Source: an uncultured Taibaiella sp. (GTDB lineage: Bacteria; Bacteroidota; Bacteroidia; Chitinophagales; Chitinophagaceae). From it: a stretch of 9,984 nt of DNA. The translations under genes were made by a program, and so were the position numbers. The DNA lies in contig CAMPJV010000072.1 in the NCBI GenBank assembly GCA_946886975.1, positions 1 through 9,984 of the forward strand, written 5' to 3'. The notes beneath the pieces are model-generated. The model was not told the DNA's origin. It did no database searches and saw nothing but the letters and a program-made list of their open reading frames with translations. Each line of letters starts with the position of its first letter. Positions within the stretch are counted from its first letter, which is position 1. Shown here in pieces: positions 1 through 7,459 of this stretch.

Positions 1-289
1 CGTCCGTGTATTGTACACCGGCAGCTACCAGGGACAAATGCAATGCTGTTGTGCCATTGGTCATTGCGATAGCGTAACGAGCACCTGTGAGCTCCGCCAT
101 CATTTCTTCAAAACGGTTGACGTATGCCCCGACAGAAGAGACGAAGGTTGAATCTATTGTATCAAGCAAATACTGCTTCTCATTCCCACCAAAGTAGGGA
201 GCATGGAGCGGAATGAAGTCCTCCTTGCATTGAAAGACTTCCCTTATAAAGGATATGACGGAACTATGTATTTCGGTATTTCTGGTCAT
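1..289 (-). CDS. legC: LegC-type DegT/DnrJ/EryC1/StrS aminotransferase, N-terminal part
   Basis: This is the first 96 codons of a PLP-dependent sugar aminotransferase that continues beyond the left edge. The DegT family transfers an amino group, usually from glutamate, to a keto nucleotide sugar. The LegC subgroup acts on UDP-4-keto-6-deoxy-HexNAc in legionaminic (or bacillosamine-like) acid pathways. Visible marks are PLHAPYFGGNE (residues 27-37), FVSSVGAYVNRFE (49-61), typical of the LegC subgroup, and TNGTTALH (77-84), the loop that holds the PLP phosphate. The catalytic lysine lies outside the window. The ATG at 289 sits inside the end of the upstream SDR gene (26-nt overlap, different frame), so the two are probably translationally coupled. 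No Shine-Dalgarno is seen, as is usual in Bacteroidota. The DegT family is clear; the exact substrate is inferred from the N-terminal motifs only. Confidence 0.85.
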   Translation of the reverse strand, partial: MTRNTEIHSSVISFIREVFQCKEDFIPLHAPYFGGNEKQYLLDTIDSTFVSSVGAYVNRFEEMMAELTGARYAIAMTNGTTALHLSLVAAGVQYTD

Positions 290-1241
290 CGGGCTTTAGT
301 ATAAAACCGTCATCTAATACTCTTTTGATCTGCCGTACACCATCCGGCACGGTGAACTTGAGCTTAAAGCCAAGCTTATTCCTGATCTTGTCAAAGGAGA
401 CTTTATAGTCGCGAGGATCTTCCGTTTTGGAAACGTAGGTGATCTTTGAGTCAGGGAGGACTTTACGGACCTCGTCAACTATCATTTTCTTCTGGTAGTT
501 CTCAGATGTATCGCCAACGTTGTATACCTCAAAAGCCACTTTTTCTTCAGGAGCTTCGATGACGCTAACTACAGAACGCGCAAGATCGAAGACGTGGCAG
601 TAAGGCCTCCAGAACTGTTCGCCAAATACGGTGAGTTCCCTTCCTAAAGCAAGCTCTTTAGCAAATTCATTAACCGTCAGGTCAAACCGTGGACGTAAGG
701 ACAGCCCATAAACTGTAGAGAACCTGAGGCAGGTTGGCTTACAGGCATTGGTTTTAGGCTGCGACAGGAGAAACTGTTCTGTGGCAACTTTAGTTTCAGC
801 GTATAATGAAACGGGGGCGAGCTTTGAGTCCTCATTGGCATACTCGTCGGGATTTTCCATCTTACCGTAGTTACTACAGGTAGAAGCAAAGACAAACTTC
901 TGCACTCCTGCTTCGTTCGCCAACTGATATAGGAGCCTGCTTCCATCAAGGTTTGTTGTTCTCGCCAGATCCTGGTCTTGCGCACAAGCAGGATCTCCAA
1001 CAATAGCGGCAAGGTGAGCAATGCAATCTATCCCTTCGACTGCTCTCCGAACGTCTGCCTCGGTACGGACATCACCTTTGATGAATTGGAAATTAGGGTA
1101 ATTGAAAAGGTCAACGATAGGTTCTCCACCATACATTAGGCTATCCAATACTCTTACAGTAAAGCCTTTCTCTAACAACTGACGTGTGAGGACTGAACCG
1201 ATATAGCCGGCGCCGCCGGTAACAAGAATGGTTTGGGACAT
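264..1241 (-). CDS. NAD-dependent sugar epimerase/dehydratase (extended SDR)
   Basis: A 325-residue cytoplasmic extended short-chain dehydrogenase/reductase that should act on a nucleotide sugar. The Rossmann dinucleotide motif TGGAGYIG is at residues 8-15, the GDV after the third strand at 57-59, and HLAA at 76-79. The catalytic triad is S/T at 120-121 (in ASTCSNYG), Tyr147 and Lys151 (YAETK). Length is normal for epimerases and 4,6-dehydratases. It lies directly upstream of, and overlaps, the LegC-type aminotransferase, so it probably makes or remodels the keto sugar handled next. It does not look like a standard LegB dehydratase, and substrate and reaction cannot be assigned from sequence. 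ATG start at 1241, immediately before the Rossmann strand. A candidate promoter lies about 22 nt upstream. Confidence 0.9.
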   Translation of the reverse strand: MSQTILVTGGAGYIGSVLTRQLLEKGFTVRVLDSLMYGGEPIVDLFNYPNFQFIKGDVRTEADVRRAVEGIDCIAHLAAIVGDPACAQDQDLARTTNLDGSRLLYQLANEAGVQKFVFASTCSNYGKMENPDEYANEDSKLAPVSLYAETKVATEQFLLSQPKTNACKPTCLRFSTVYGLSLRPRFDLTVNEFAKELALGRELTVFGEQFWRPYCHVFDLARSVVSVIEAPEEKVAFEVYNVGDTSENYQKKMIVDEVRKVLPDSKITYVSKTEDPRDYKVSFDKIRNKLGFKLKFTVPDGVRQIKRVLDDGFILKPDDQKYRNT

Positions 1242-1372
1242 AAGAATAACTTAGAGTTAATGCAAAGCTATTCTCAGGGAGACAGAGGGTGTGATTTACA
1301 AGGCTGAATAACACCAGTTTAACAGGTATGATTATCTTCTGAGGTAGGACAAAAATCTCAGCTTGAGTTATG
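1242..1372. other. Gap between the phosphatase and SDR genes
   Basis: This 131-nt gap between two co-directional minus-strand genes carries the candidate promoter at 1263-1270. Just after the phosphatase stop there is only a weak 4-bp hairpin (CTCA-AGC-TGAG followed by ATTTTTG on the minus strand). It is too short to call a terminator. Nothing else was recognised. Confidence 0.4.
1263..1270 (-). promoter_or_regulatory. Candidate Bacteroidota -7 box for the SDR-legC unit
   Basis: On the minus strand this reads TAGCTTTG, a full match to the Bacteroidota -7 consensus TAnnTTTG. It would start transcription near 1258, leaving a leader of roughly 17 nt before the ATG at 1241. No well-spaced -33 TTG element was found; the nearest (1299-1301) is too far. 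A single 6-base consensus match can arise by chance, so this is tentative. Confidence 0.35.
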
Positions 1373-2143
1373 CTAACTCGTCATAAGGTGGTTCAGGAAG
1401 GGATAGTTATACAACTGGGAGAACGCCTTAGACTGCTTAAGCTTCTGCATAGTCTCCGCGTGGCGCAGATGGTGCATATCGGAACCGCAATAATCATATA
1501 GTCTTTCCTTAAGAAGCTTCTCAGCAACCTCTTTTACAGTTCTGCCATAGTAGCCGGTGAGTGCGATGGCGTTAAGCTGTAACAGGCAGCCCCTGTCCCT
1601 TAGTTCCTTATAAATCTGAGGACGCTGATGAAAGAAAGTATAACGCTCAGGATGAGCAATTACCGGTTTATAACCACTTGTTTGAATCTTAAAAAGGATA
1701 TCGTTCAGCCTCATGGGCTCAAAAACAAATGAGAACTCCACGAGCACCTCATTGTTGTTTATGGTAAGAAGCGGACCAGCCTCCATCATATCCATGAATC
1801 TGTCATCGATGTAATACTCAGCAGCTGCCTTGACAGGGATTGTTACATTGTTTTCAACCATTGCCTTTCTGAGATCATTCAGTCCCGTCATTATAATCGC
1901 GGGGTCGTTAGGATAATAGTCAGATTTAATATGTGGAGTAGTTACCAGGCTCTGAAAACCCATCGCCTGAAGTTCTTTGATCATGGAAAGGCTATCCTCT
2001 ATAGTGGGTGCTCCGTCATCAATCCCTGGTATCAGATGAGAGTGCATATCGGTCTTAAGGAAAGACCAATCAGCATTTTCGGGAATATGCTGGGCGCTTA
2101 CGTCTTTTTCCTTATTTCTTGATCCAAAAAGCCTGGAGAACAT
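1373..2143 (-). CDS. cpsB: CpsB/YwqE-like PHP-domain tyrosine-protein phosphatase
   Basis: A 256-residue PHP-fold metal-dependent phosphatase. Relatives (CpsB, CapC, YwqE) remove phosphate from the tyrosine-rich tail of the BY-kinase that controls polysaccharide chain length and export. Numbering from the chosen ATG, the metal-binding motifs are DMHSH (32-36), DDG (42-44), TTPH (68-71), Glu109 in AAEYY, HPERY (164-168) and SDMHH (221-225). This full PHP set suggests an active enzyme. An upstream in-frame TTG at 2188 would add 15 residues, but the ATG at 2143 gives the MFSRLFG-type beginning I expect for Bacteroidota homologues and is preferred. No cognate BY-kinase or Wza/Wzc-type exporter is in the window, so it probably lies nearby. 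It is divergent from the SRPBCC gene and has a candidate promoter at about 2203-2231. Confidence 0.9.
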   Translation of the reverse strand: MFSRLFGSRNKEKDVSAQHIPENADWSFLKTDMHSHLIPGIDDGAPTIEDSLSMIKELQAMGFQSLVTTPHIKSDYYPNDPAIIMTGLNDLRKAMVENNVTIPVKAAAEYYIDDRFMDMMEAGPLLTINNNEVLVEFSFVFEPMRLNDILFKIQTSGYKPVIAHPERYTFFHQRPQIYKELRDRGCLLQLNAIALTGYYGRTVKEVAEKLLKERLYDYCGSDMHHLRHAETMQKLKQSKAFSQLYNYPFLNHLMTS

Positions 2144-2202
2144 GAGTAGTATCTGTTTGTGGTGTGGGTAATCAAGATGGTCGTGCAATCAGATTGTGAA
2201 GT

Positions 2203-2231
2203 TAAAGATATTGCACTGAGTTTCTAAACAA
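2203..2231 (-). promoter_or_regulatory. Candidate promoter for the CpsB-like phosphatase
   Basis: On the minus strand a TTG (2229-2231) is followed after 18 nt by TATCTTTA (2203-2210), one base off the Bacteroidota -7 consensus TAnnTTTG and near the usual spacing to a -33 element. Transcription would begin near 2198, about 55 nt before the ATG at 2143. The match is imperfect and unconfirmed. Confidence 0.3.
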
Positions 2232-2374
2232 TAATGTGAGTATTAACCAGTTATTACAACTCGTAGGATTTGCTCCGGGATAATATAATTGTCTTACAAG
2301 AGCTCATGAAAACAGGCTGACTCTGGTGCAATACTGGAATGATCTTTTAGTGAAATTAGCCAAAGCGCGCTAAT

Positions 2375-3088
2375 ATGAATCAGAACTCTTCCATCGGGCC
2401 AAAACCCTCAGTTAATGTTTCTGTACCAGAACGCATTGTGTCCGTACTTGCCGGATCCCTTTTGCTCAGAAGTGCATTGTTTAAAGGAAACTTCGGGCTC
2501 TTCCGGATGGCACTGGGCGGCTACTTACTATACAGAGGCGCCACGGGTCATTGTCACGGGTATAGTGCTCTGGGAAAGGAACACCTGCCTGACCCGGTAA
2601 AGAACATCAATATCAGAACAACTGTTGCAGTGAACAGACCAAGGCATGAAGTCTACGCATTCTGGCGGAGGCTGGAGAATCTCCCGCTGTTCATGGAACA
2701 CCTTGAAAGGGTTGTACAGACAGACGAGAGAACATCCCATTGGGAAGCCAGAGTCCCGGGAGGAGTAGGTACGATAAGCTGGGACGCTGTAATTGTAGAG
2801 GAGCGGGAGGGGAGTTTTATCGGATGGAATTCTTTACCGGGCGCAACGGTGGAGAATGCAGGCAAGGTCGAATTCAGGGAAATAGGAGATGGCTGGACGG
2901 AAATATATGCCGTGATCACTTACAGGGCTCCAATGGGCGCCGCTGGCCAGGGACTCTCAGCATTGTTGAATCCGATATTCGAAAAGATGGTCAGAGCTGA
3001 CATTAAAAACTTCAAGCGATTTGTGGAGGGCGGCGGTATTCCAGCCACTGAAGGAATAAACAACCCAACAAATATTTATATCGCATAG
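2375..3088 (+). CDS. DUF2892 (YgaP-like) membrane segment fused to SRPBCC domain
   Basis: A 237-residue two-part protein. Residues about 17-70 (PERIVSVLAGSLLLRSAL, then GGYLLYRGATGHCHGY) resemble the DUF2892/YgaP-like inner-membrane hairpin. Residues about 79-220 form an SRPBCC (START/Bet v1-like, 'cyclase/dehydrase') domain: INIRTTVAVNRPRHEVYAFWRRLENLPLFMEHL is its typical opening helix-grip pattern, and WDAVIVEEREGSFIGW and YRAPMG follow the usual strands. SRPBCC folds bind hydrophobic ligands; the ligand here is unknown. The domain would be tethered to the membrane and probably cytoplasmic. This architecture is known in environmental bacteria, often away from sugar genes. Here it is a lone plus-strand gene among polysaccharide genes, so a role in the glycan is not implied. 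ATG start at 2375 without Shine-Dalgarno. Confidence 0.85.
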   Translation: MNQNSSIGPKPSVNVSVPERIVSVLAGSLLLRSALFKGNFGLFRMALGGYLLYRGATGHCHGYSALGKEHLPDPVKNINIRTTVAVNRPRHEVYAFWRRLENLPLFMEHLERVVQTDERTSHWEARVPGGVGTISWDAVIVEEREGSFIGWNSLPGATVENAGKVEFREIGDGWTEIYAVITYRAPMGAAGQGLSALLNPIFEKMVRADIKNFKRFVEGGGIPATEGINNPTNIYIA

Positions 3089-3097
3089 GTGCAAAAG

Positions 3098-3124
3098 AAA
3101 GAGCCCGGTATTTCCGGGCTCTTT
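3098..3124. terminator. Bidirectional rho-independent terminator
   Basis: A perfect 11-bp inverted repeat, AAAGAGCCCGG / CCGGGCTCTTT, with a 5-nt loop (TATTT). It lies 9 nt after the plus-strand SRPBCC stop and 32 nt after the minus-strand oxidoreductase stop. Both strands end in a short T-rich stretch (CTCTTTGC on plus, CTCTTTCTTTTGC on minus), so it can serve both convergent genes. Confidence 0.85.
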
Positions 3125-3156
3125 GCGTCTTGTGTACTGATTCAATATTTCGCTGC

Positions 3157-4170
3157 TCAGCCGATATAATTAGCCGCCCGGTATATCTTATCTATTATTT
3201 CGACAGTTTTCAGGCCTTCAAAGGAATTGGTGGAAATTGAAGCGTTATTCGTCAGAACCTCTACAAGATTCTCATATACCTTATCGTGGTTACTCATAGA
3301 ACCCTGGTAATTGCCGTAATTGTTAGCCTTATTTCCTTCGGGTAAGTTATCGATCTTATAATTTTCTATCTGCTGGTACTCAAGCTCATTCAGATATTGC
3401 CCACCGATCTTCACAGTGCCCTTCTCTCCAAATATGGTGAGGGATCCCTCCATGTTCTTTTGATAGCTGTTCACTGTATAGTTTACTGTGCCTATTGCGC
3501 CGTCATAAAACTCTAAGATGACCACACCTGTATCTTCGAATTCAATGGTATTTTTGTGGGCGTAATTGCTCATAAAGGCCTGCACGTTCTTTACATCCCC
3601 AAACATCCAGTAAAGCAGGTCAATAAAATGTGAGAACTGGGTGTAAAGCGTCCCACCGTCGAGGTCCCTGGTTCCTTTCCATGAATTCTGGTAGTAGTCT
3701 TCATTCCTGTTCCAGAAGCAACTTAGCTGGATACTATAGATCCGGCCGAGTCGTCCTTCATCCATAGCCTGCTTAACCGCCGCGACAGGCGGATTAAAAC
3801 GATTCTGCTTAATAGCGAATAATCTGCGGTTTGCTTTTTCGGCGGCTTTGATCATTTCACCGCAGTCGTGTACACTGATGGCCATCGGCTTTTCACAGAG
3901 CACGTGGAAGCCTGCTTTCAGTGCTTTGATTGCATGGGAGGCATGCAGGCCGTTTGGAGAACAAATTGAAACAACATCAATTCCCTTTTCCGCAAACAGC
4001 AGTTCTTCTATGTTTGCATATGCCCTGGCCTTGTACTTATCAGCTAACGTTTGCGCCCTCTCCGGCACTACATCGCAAACGGCAGAAAGAATACCATATG
4101 TATTTATGTGTTCCGCATGGCGCTGAGCTATTCTTCCGCAACCAACAATAGCAAATTTTATTTTTTCCAC
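3157..4170 (-). CDS. Gfo/Idh/MocA oxidoreductase, WlbA/WbpB-like sugar dehydrogenase
   Basis: A 337-residue NAD(P)-dependent cytoplasmic oxidoreductase. The nucleotide-binding motif GCGRIA is at residues 10-15, the EKP motif with the catalytic-type Lys94 at 93-95, KQNRFNPPV at 121-129, and DGGTLYTQFSHFIDLL at 171-186 with the conserved His181. The KQNRFNP and W..DGGTL..Q..H pattern resembles WlbA/WbpB, which oxidise C3 of UDP-GlcNAc-uronic acid on the way to 2,3-diamino sugars. A related nucleotide-sugar substrate is therefore likely but not proven. The start is GTG at 4170, because no ATG lies in frame near the Rossmann strand. It stands alone between a divergent membrane-protein gene and a convergent SRPBCC gene. 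A TATCTTTG box about 36 nt upstream suggests its own promoter. Confidence 0.88.
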   Translation of the reverse strand: MEKIKFAIVGCGRIAQRHAEHINTYGILSAVCDVVPERAQTLADKYKARAYANIEELLFAEKGIDVVSICSPNGLHASHAIKALKAGFHVLCEKPMAISVHDCGEMIKAAEKANRRLFAIKQNRFNPPVAAVKQAMDEGRLGRIYSIQLSCFWNRNEDYYQNSWKGTRDLDGGTLYTQFSHFIDLLYWMFGDVKNVQAFMSNYAHKNTIEFEDTGVVILEFYDGAIGTVNYTVNSYQKNMEGSLTIFGEKGTVKIGGQYLNELEYQQIENYKIDNLPEGNKANNYGNYQGSMSNHDKVYENLVEVLTNNASISTNSFEGLKTVEIIDKIYRAANYIG

Positions 4171-4205
4171 GTCCCGGTTAAGATTTTAAGTTTTACAATC
4201 GGCCG

Positions 4206-4213
4206 CAAAGATA
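4206..4213 (-). promoter_or_regulatory. Candidate -7 box for the Gfo/Idh/MocA gene
   Basis: On the minus strand this reads TATCTTTG, a full match to TAnnTTTG. Transcription would start near 4201, giving a leader of about 30 nt to the GTG at 4170. No clear TTTG at -33 was found at normal spacing, so confidence is moderate. Confidence 0.4.
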
Positions 4214-4300
4214 ACATCATCAATCAGCCCTACACCTCTATTAATAATCGAATGGGTCAGAGGAATAAGCATCGTCTACCCTGCACATTAATTCAGACAG

Positions 4301-4744
4301 ATGGCCTTTTTACTTTTATGTTGTGGTATTTTTTATCAGCTTTGTGCTTATATGACAGAGCAATTACATCGTAGAAGGAAAAAGGGAAGTAGTAAGCTAA
4401 CTGGCAAAAAGAGACTCCTCACTATTACCGGCATCTTATGTCTCGGATACTTTCTTGCCTATATGACCTTTCATGCTACAGGTGATGCAGAGAAACCGAA
4501 TGGATTTATTCAGAGCGACCTTAACTATTTTCTTCGATATACTATCTTCATCTGCTATATAGTCTACTTAGCTACTGCCATTAAGAGCTACTTTCTCGAG
4601 GCAAAATATTCAAGGCAATTCCGGATCTTTCATATTGGCGCATTGCTTCTTACCGCATTCTTCTTGGTGCTCCTCGTATTGCTGCTTATGAACTCCGTGG
4701 CTACTCAGCCGAATGAATTTATGCTGGAATCCAGCCAGCAATAA
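4301..4744 (+). CDS. Small multi-span membrane protein, unrecognised
   Basis: A 147-residue hydrophobic protein that I do not recognise. Predicted membrane segments are at about 38-57, 76-97 and 110-131, plus a short hydrophobic stretch at 1-17. The stretch at 1-17 is followed by a positive cluster (HRRRKK, 23-28), which should stay in the cytoplasm. A histidine and charged residues (TFHATGD, 56-62) sit at the end of one span, and the C-terminus is polar (ATQPNEFMLESSQQ). The start could instead be the ATG at 4352 (residue 18), which drops the first hydrophobic stretch. It is divergent from the sugar dehydrogenase and ends only 15 nt from the convergent GT4 stop, so the pair leaves no room for a terminator. 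It is too small for a flippase or polymerase. Confidence 0.65.
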   Translation: MAFLLLCCGIFYQLCAYMTEQLHRRRKKGSSKLTGKKRLLTITGILCLGYFLAYMTFHATGDAEKPNGFIQSDLNYFLRYTIFICYIVYLATAIKSYFLEAKYSRQFRIFHIGALLLTAFFLVLLVLLLMNSVATQPNEFMLESSQQ

Positions 4745-4759
4745 CTTTTATGACCATCA

Positions 4760-5713
4760 CTACCCGTTCGGATACCGTTTCTCCAGATACTTATAAGCTG
4801 ATAACTTGATTGCGATATATGCTAAGCCGGCGGAACCAACCATCGTCAACAAAACGTAAGGGGAAGGAGATACGCTCAGAATAAAAAGGTTAATACAGAG
4901 CTGCAAAGCTCCATAGGCGATACTTACAGCCAGGTGCGGAACTTTAAATTCGTTAGAAACAATCTGAAACAGGTGCTTTCTGTGTGCCCTGAAGATATTT
5001 TCCTTTCCGTATAGTCGCTGGATAATGGTGAGCACGGAATCTACGCCGTAAAGAAGCAGGAACCCTGCATAATTAATATTGTGAGTGGCAAATATCCTTT
5101 CAAGCAGCAGGAAAATGATGAGGATGGCAATTCCGACGCTACCGACATCGCCGGCAAAGCATCTTGCCCGTTTACGGGCATTAAAGAAAAGAAACACGAT
5201 CAAGCTGATCAGTGCGAATACCTCTAGTTCCTTCATCAAAGGATTTTCCTCTGTAAACACCAGGGGAAGAATTACGACTAGGCTATAGAACCCCGTTATG
5301 CCGTTTATTCCATCCATAAAGTTGTAGGCGTTAATAACACCGATTATCAGCACAGTAATCAGCACGATCCACAGGGGTGCCAGATAGAACAGGTCAAGCT
5401 GATGCAGAATCAGCAGTCCGGATACCAAGTGCGCCGCAAAACGCACCCAATTGGGAAGGCTTTTAATATCATCAATGAAGCTCACCGCCCCGGAGAGTAC
5501 CATCGCAATCAGCAAATATGGATAAGCAAGACCATTCAGGCATGAAAATAATGCTACTCCAATAATGAATATTATCCCCCCACCCCTTATCGTCGGATGT
5601 GAGTGAGAGCTACGTTCATTCGGCTTATCTATGATCTTGCCGCGCTCGGCTACTCTGAAATAAAGCAGCTCAAGAACAAACAATACAACTGCGATGATAA
5701 GGTACAAGGTCAT
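4760..5713 (-). CDS. GT4 polyprenyl-phosphate HexNAc-1-phosphate transferase (WecA/WbpL-like)
   Basis: A 317-residue polytopic inner-membrane enzyme of the MraY/WecA/TagO/WbpL family. It transfers a sugar 1-phosphate from a UDP-HexNAc to undecaprenyl phosphate, the first committed step of a lipid-linked glycan. Visible motifs are the Asp pair DDIKSLP (81-87), NAYNFMDGINGITG (128-141), FAGDVGSVG (187-194, Asp189) and HRKHLFQ (244-250), the cytoplasmic loop involved in sugar recognition. About ten hydrophobic segments run across the chain. It starts at the ATG at 5713, 12 nt after the SDR stop, with GAGGAA abutting the ATG, so the two are very likely co-expressed. In Bacteroidota such a pair commonly builds and loads a 6-deoxy-HexNAc such as FucNAc or QuiNAc; that specificity is inferred. 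Confidence 0.93.
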   Translation of the reverse strand: MTLYLIIAVVLFVLELLYFRVAERGKIIDKPNERSSHSHPTIRGGGIIFIIGVALFSCLNGLAYPYLLIAMVLSGAVSFIDDIKSLPNWVRFAAHLVSGLLILHQLDLFYLAPLWIVLITVLIIGVINAYNFMDGINGITGFYSLVVILPLVFTEENPLMKELEVFALISLIVFLFFNARKRARCFAGDVGSVGIAILIIFLLLERIFATHNINYAGFLLLYGVDSVLTIIQRLYGKENIFRAHRKHLFQIVSNEFKVPHLAVSIAYGALQLCINLFILSVSPSPYVLLTMVGSAGLAYIAIKLSAYKYLEKRYPNG

Positions 5714-5725
5714 TTCCTCTATATA

Positions 5726-6658
5726 CTACTTCAAAAAAGAATTAATTGTTTTACTTAGCCCTTGCGTTGCTGTCATTGGCATTCTCTGAATATCAAGGGC
5801 CATCTTCATTTTGTCATTGCTCACAACATAGCTTTCCGTCAGCTTCTGTAGCCGTTCACTATTGAGTGGGAGCTTAAGTACGTCTCCCAGTTTCGCAAGA
5901 GCATTAATGAAGCCCTGCGGAATTCTCCACAAATGGGCCTTTCTATTCTGAGCATCACCCATAATTCTAATAACTTCATCGGTCCCAATGGCTTCATCGT
6001 CAGATACATTGTATATCCCCGCGGCAATTCGCTTTGTCAACAGCTCTCCTATAACATAACAAAGATTATCAACACTCAAAAACGAACGCTTGTTCTCAAA
6101 CGCTGCAAGAGGATACGGCAATCCAAGCTTGCTGAACTTAAATAACAGATTGAGGTTACCCTTGTTTCCCTGACCATGGATCATACATGGGCGGAGGATG
6201 TAAACGGCTTTCTCCGCAGAACGAGGGCTCATCTCCATATATTGTTCCGCCATAAGCTTGCTCTTCCCATAGGGTGTCTTTGGATCCGGCACCGCATCTT
6301 CAGTAAGTACTCCCATAACCTCATCTGCAACAGCCTTCACGCTGCTCAGGTAAATAAACTTTGTAGCATTACTACAAAGGAAGAGATCATACAGTTGCTT
6401 TGTCAGCTCATAATTCACCTTGTAGTACTCCTGTTCGCCTGAAACATTCTTAGTATCATGCGCCTTCCCCGCCAGATGAATGACGGCATCAACCTCGTAC
6501 ATGTCCTTCTCTGTTATGTTATCCCAGGTCAGTTCGGCGGCTTGTGTCGACCCCGCCCTGCGAAGACTAATGATTCTGGCCGAGGGCACTACTGTTCGGA
6601 GATACGGCACCAGGTTTGTACCCACAAAACCTGTTGAACCTGTTATTAGGATTGTCAA
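5726..6658 (-). CDS. NAD-dependent epimerase/reductase (SDR) paired with GT4
   Basis: A 310-residue extended SDR. The dinucleotide motif GSTGFVG is at residues 7-13, HLAGKAHD at 61-68, SSVKA at 105-109, and the catalytic YGKSK has Tyr130 and Lys134. This pattern is seen in WbpK/WbpV-like UDP-4-keto-6-deoxy-HexNAc reductases and related Bacteroidota capsule epimerases, which give UDP-FucNAc or UDP-QuiNAc for the neighbouring initiating transferase. The start is TTG at 6658: a stop lies four codons upstream in frame and the Rossmann strand (TILITG) begins right after it, so no ATG is possible. It begins 9 nt after the glycosyltransferase stop and ends 12 nt before the GT4 start, a tight operon. 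Family is certain; exact reaction is inferred from pairing. Confidence 0.9.
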   Translation of the reverse strand: MTILITGSTGFVGTNLVPYLRTVVPSARIISLRRAGSTQAAELTWDNITEKDMYEVDAVIHLAGKAHDTKNVSGEQEYYKVNYELTKQLYDLFLCSNATKFIYLSSVKAVADEVMGVLTEDAVPDPKTPYGKSKLMAEQYMEMSPRSAEKAVYILRPCMIHGQGNKGNLNLLFKFSKLGLPYPLAAFENKRSFLSVDNLCYVIGELLTKRIAAGIYNVSDDEAIGTDEVIRIMGDAQNRKAHLWRIPQGFINALAKLGDVLKLPLNSERLQKLTESYVVSNDKMKMALDIQRMPMTATQGLSKTINSFLK

Positions 6659-6667
6659 CTCTGAAAT

Positions 6668-7447
6668 TTATTTTCCATTATTTTCTTTACCCTGGCCGTT
6701 GAACAGGAACTCAAAAGGCTTCTTGAAGTACTTGGAATAGATCATCAGGTAATTAGTGTACACCCTATTTTCCTCACAGCCGCGCTTGATCTCGGCGTTC
6801 AGGGTAATGATGCTATTGAGGTTTTTTGTACTTGCTCCCCCCATCCTCATTCGGGTTGTCACTATAGGCAGGTATTTGAACCTGGTCTTATTTACAAGGA
6901 GGAAGCGGATGAGCAGCTCATAGTCCGCAGCTATCTTGTAGTCTGTTTTATAGTATCCAATTCTGTCAAAGAGCTCGCGCCGGCAAAAGAATGAAGGGTG
7001 AGGTGGCATGTATCCCCATGCAAACTTTGCAGGTTTCCATTTTTTTGCGCTGTAGTGCCTCAGCACCTTGTTCTGGTCTTCATTCTTTATAAAGACGATA
7101 TCGGCTATTGTAGCGTCGATCCCTTTATTCGTCTCAAAGGCTTTAGCAATGGTGGACAGAGTAGTGTTTTCGTTGAAGTAATCATCTGCGTTCAATATCC
7201 CTATCACATCTCCGGTTGCCATTCTAATGCCTTTGTTCATTGCATCATAGATACCCGAATCCTTTTCTGAAACAAACCTGGAGATGCGGTCACCATACTG
7301 ATCGACGATTGCCACAGTCCCGTCACTCGATTTCCCATCAACGATTATATACTCTACGTCAGGATGATCCTGGCTAAGGACAGACTCAATAGTATGTGCT
7401 ATGGTAGCGGCGTTGTTATAGACAACTGTAATAATTGAGATTCGCAT
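6668..7447 (-). CDS. Family 2 glycosyltransferase
   Basis: A 259-residue GT-A fold, cytoplasmic inverting glycosyltransferase. It begins with RISIITVVYNN (2-12). The nucleotide-binding VDGKSSDGT is at 36-44, the DxD-type metal site is NADD (86-89), MPPHPSFF is at 147-154 and the acceptor/base region AADYEL at 173-178. GGAST (203-207) is common in this WcaA/SpsA-like group. It adds one sugar to the lipid-linked glycan; donor and acceptor are unknown. The ATG at 7447 is preferred: an upstream in-frame start at 7483 would add 12 residues (MPLVPQWFFFNK) read entirely from the adjacent repeat and its A-rich edge. The leader is the A/T-rich TTCTTTTTTAATAAA. No promoter is visible in the repeat array upstream, so it is probably read through from the right. 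Confidence 0.92.
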   Translation of the reverse strand: MRISIITVVYNNAATIAHTIESVLSQDHPDVEYIIVDGKSSDGTVAIVDQYGDRISRFVSEKDSGIYDAMNKGIRMATGDVIGILNADDYFNENTTLSTIAKAFETNKGIDATIADIVFIKNEDQNKVLRHYSAKKWKPAKFAWGYMPPHPSFFCRRELFDRIGYYKTDYKIAADYELLIRFLLVNKTRFKYLPIVTTRMRMGGASTKNLNSIITLNAEIKRGCEENRVYTNYLMIYSKYFKKPFEFLFNGQGKENNGK

Positions 7448-7459
7448 TTTATTAAAAAA

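Noticed and set aside
1345..1372. Terminator after the CpsB-like gene
   Set aside because: The hairpin has only a 4-bp stem (CTCA/TGAG) before the T run.
2144..2188. TTG-initiated 15-residue extension of the CpsB-like phosphatase
   Set aside because: TTG is a weaker start and the added residues lack family resemblance. The ATG at 2143 fits better.
2258..2272. Plus-strand promoter TAGGATTTG for the SRPBCC gene
   Set aside because: It has three bases instead of two between TA and TTTG and no clear -33 element.
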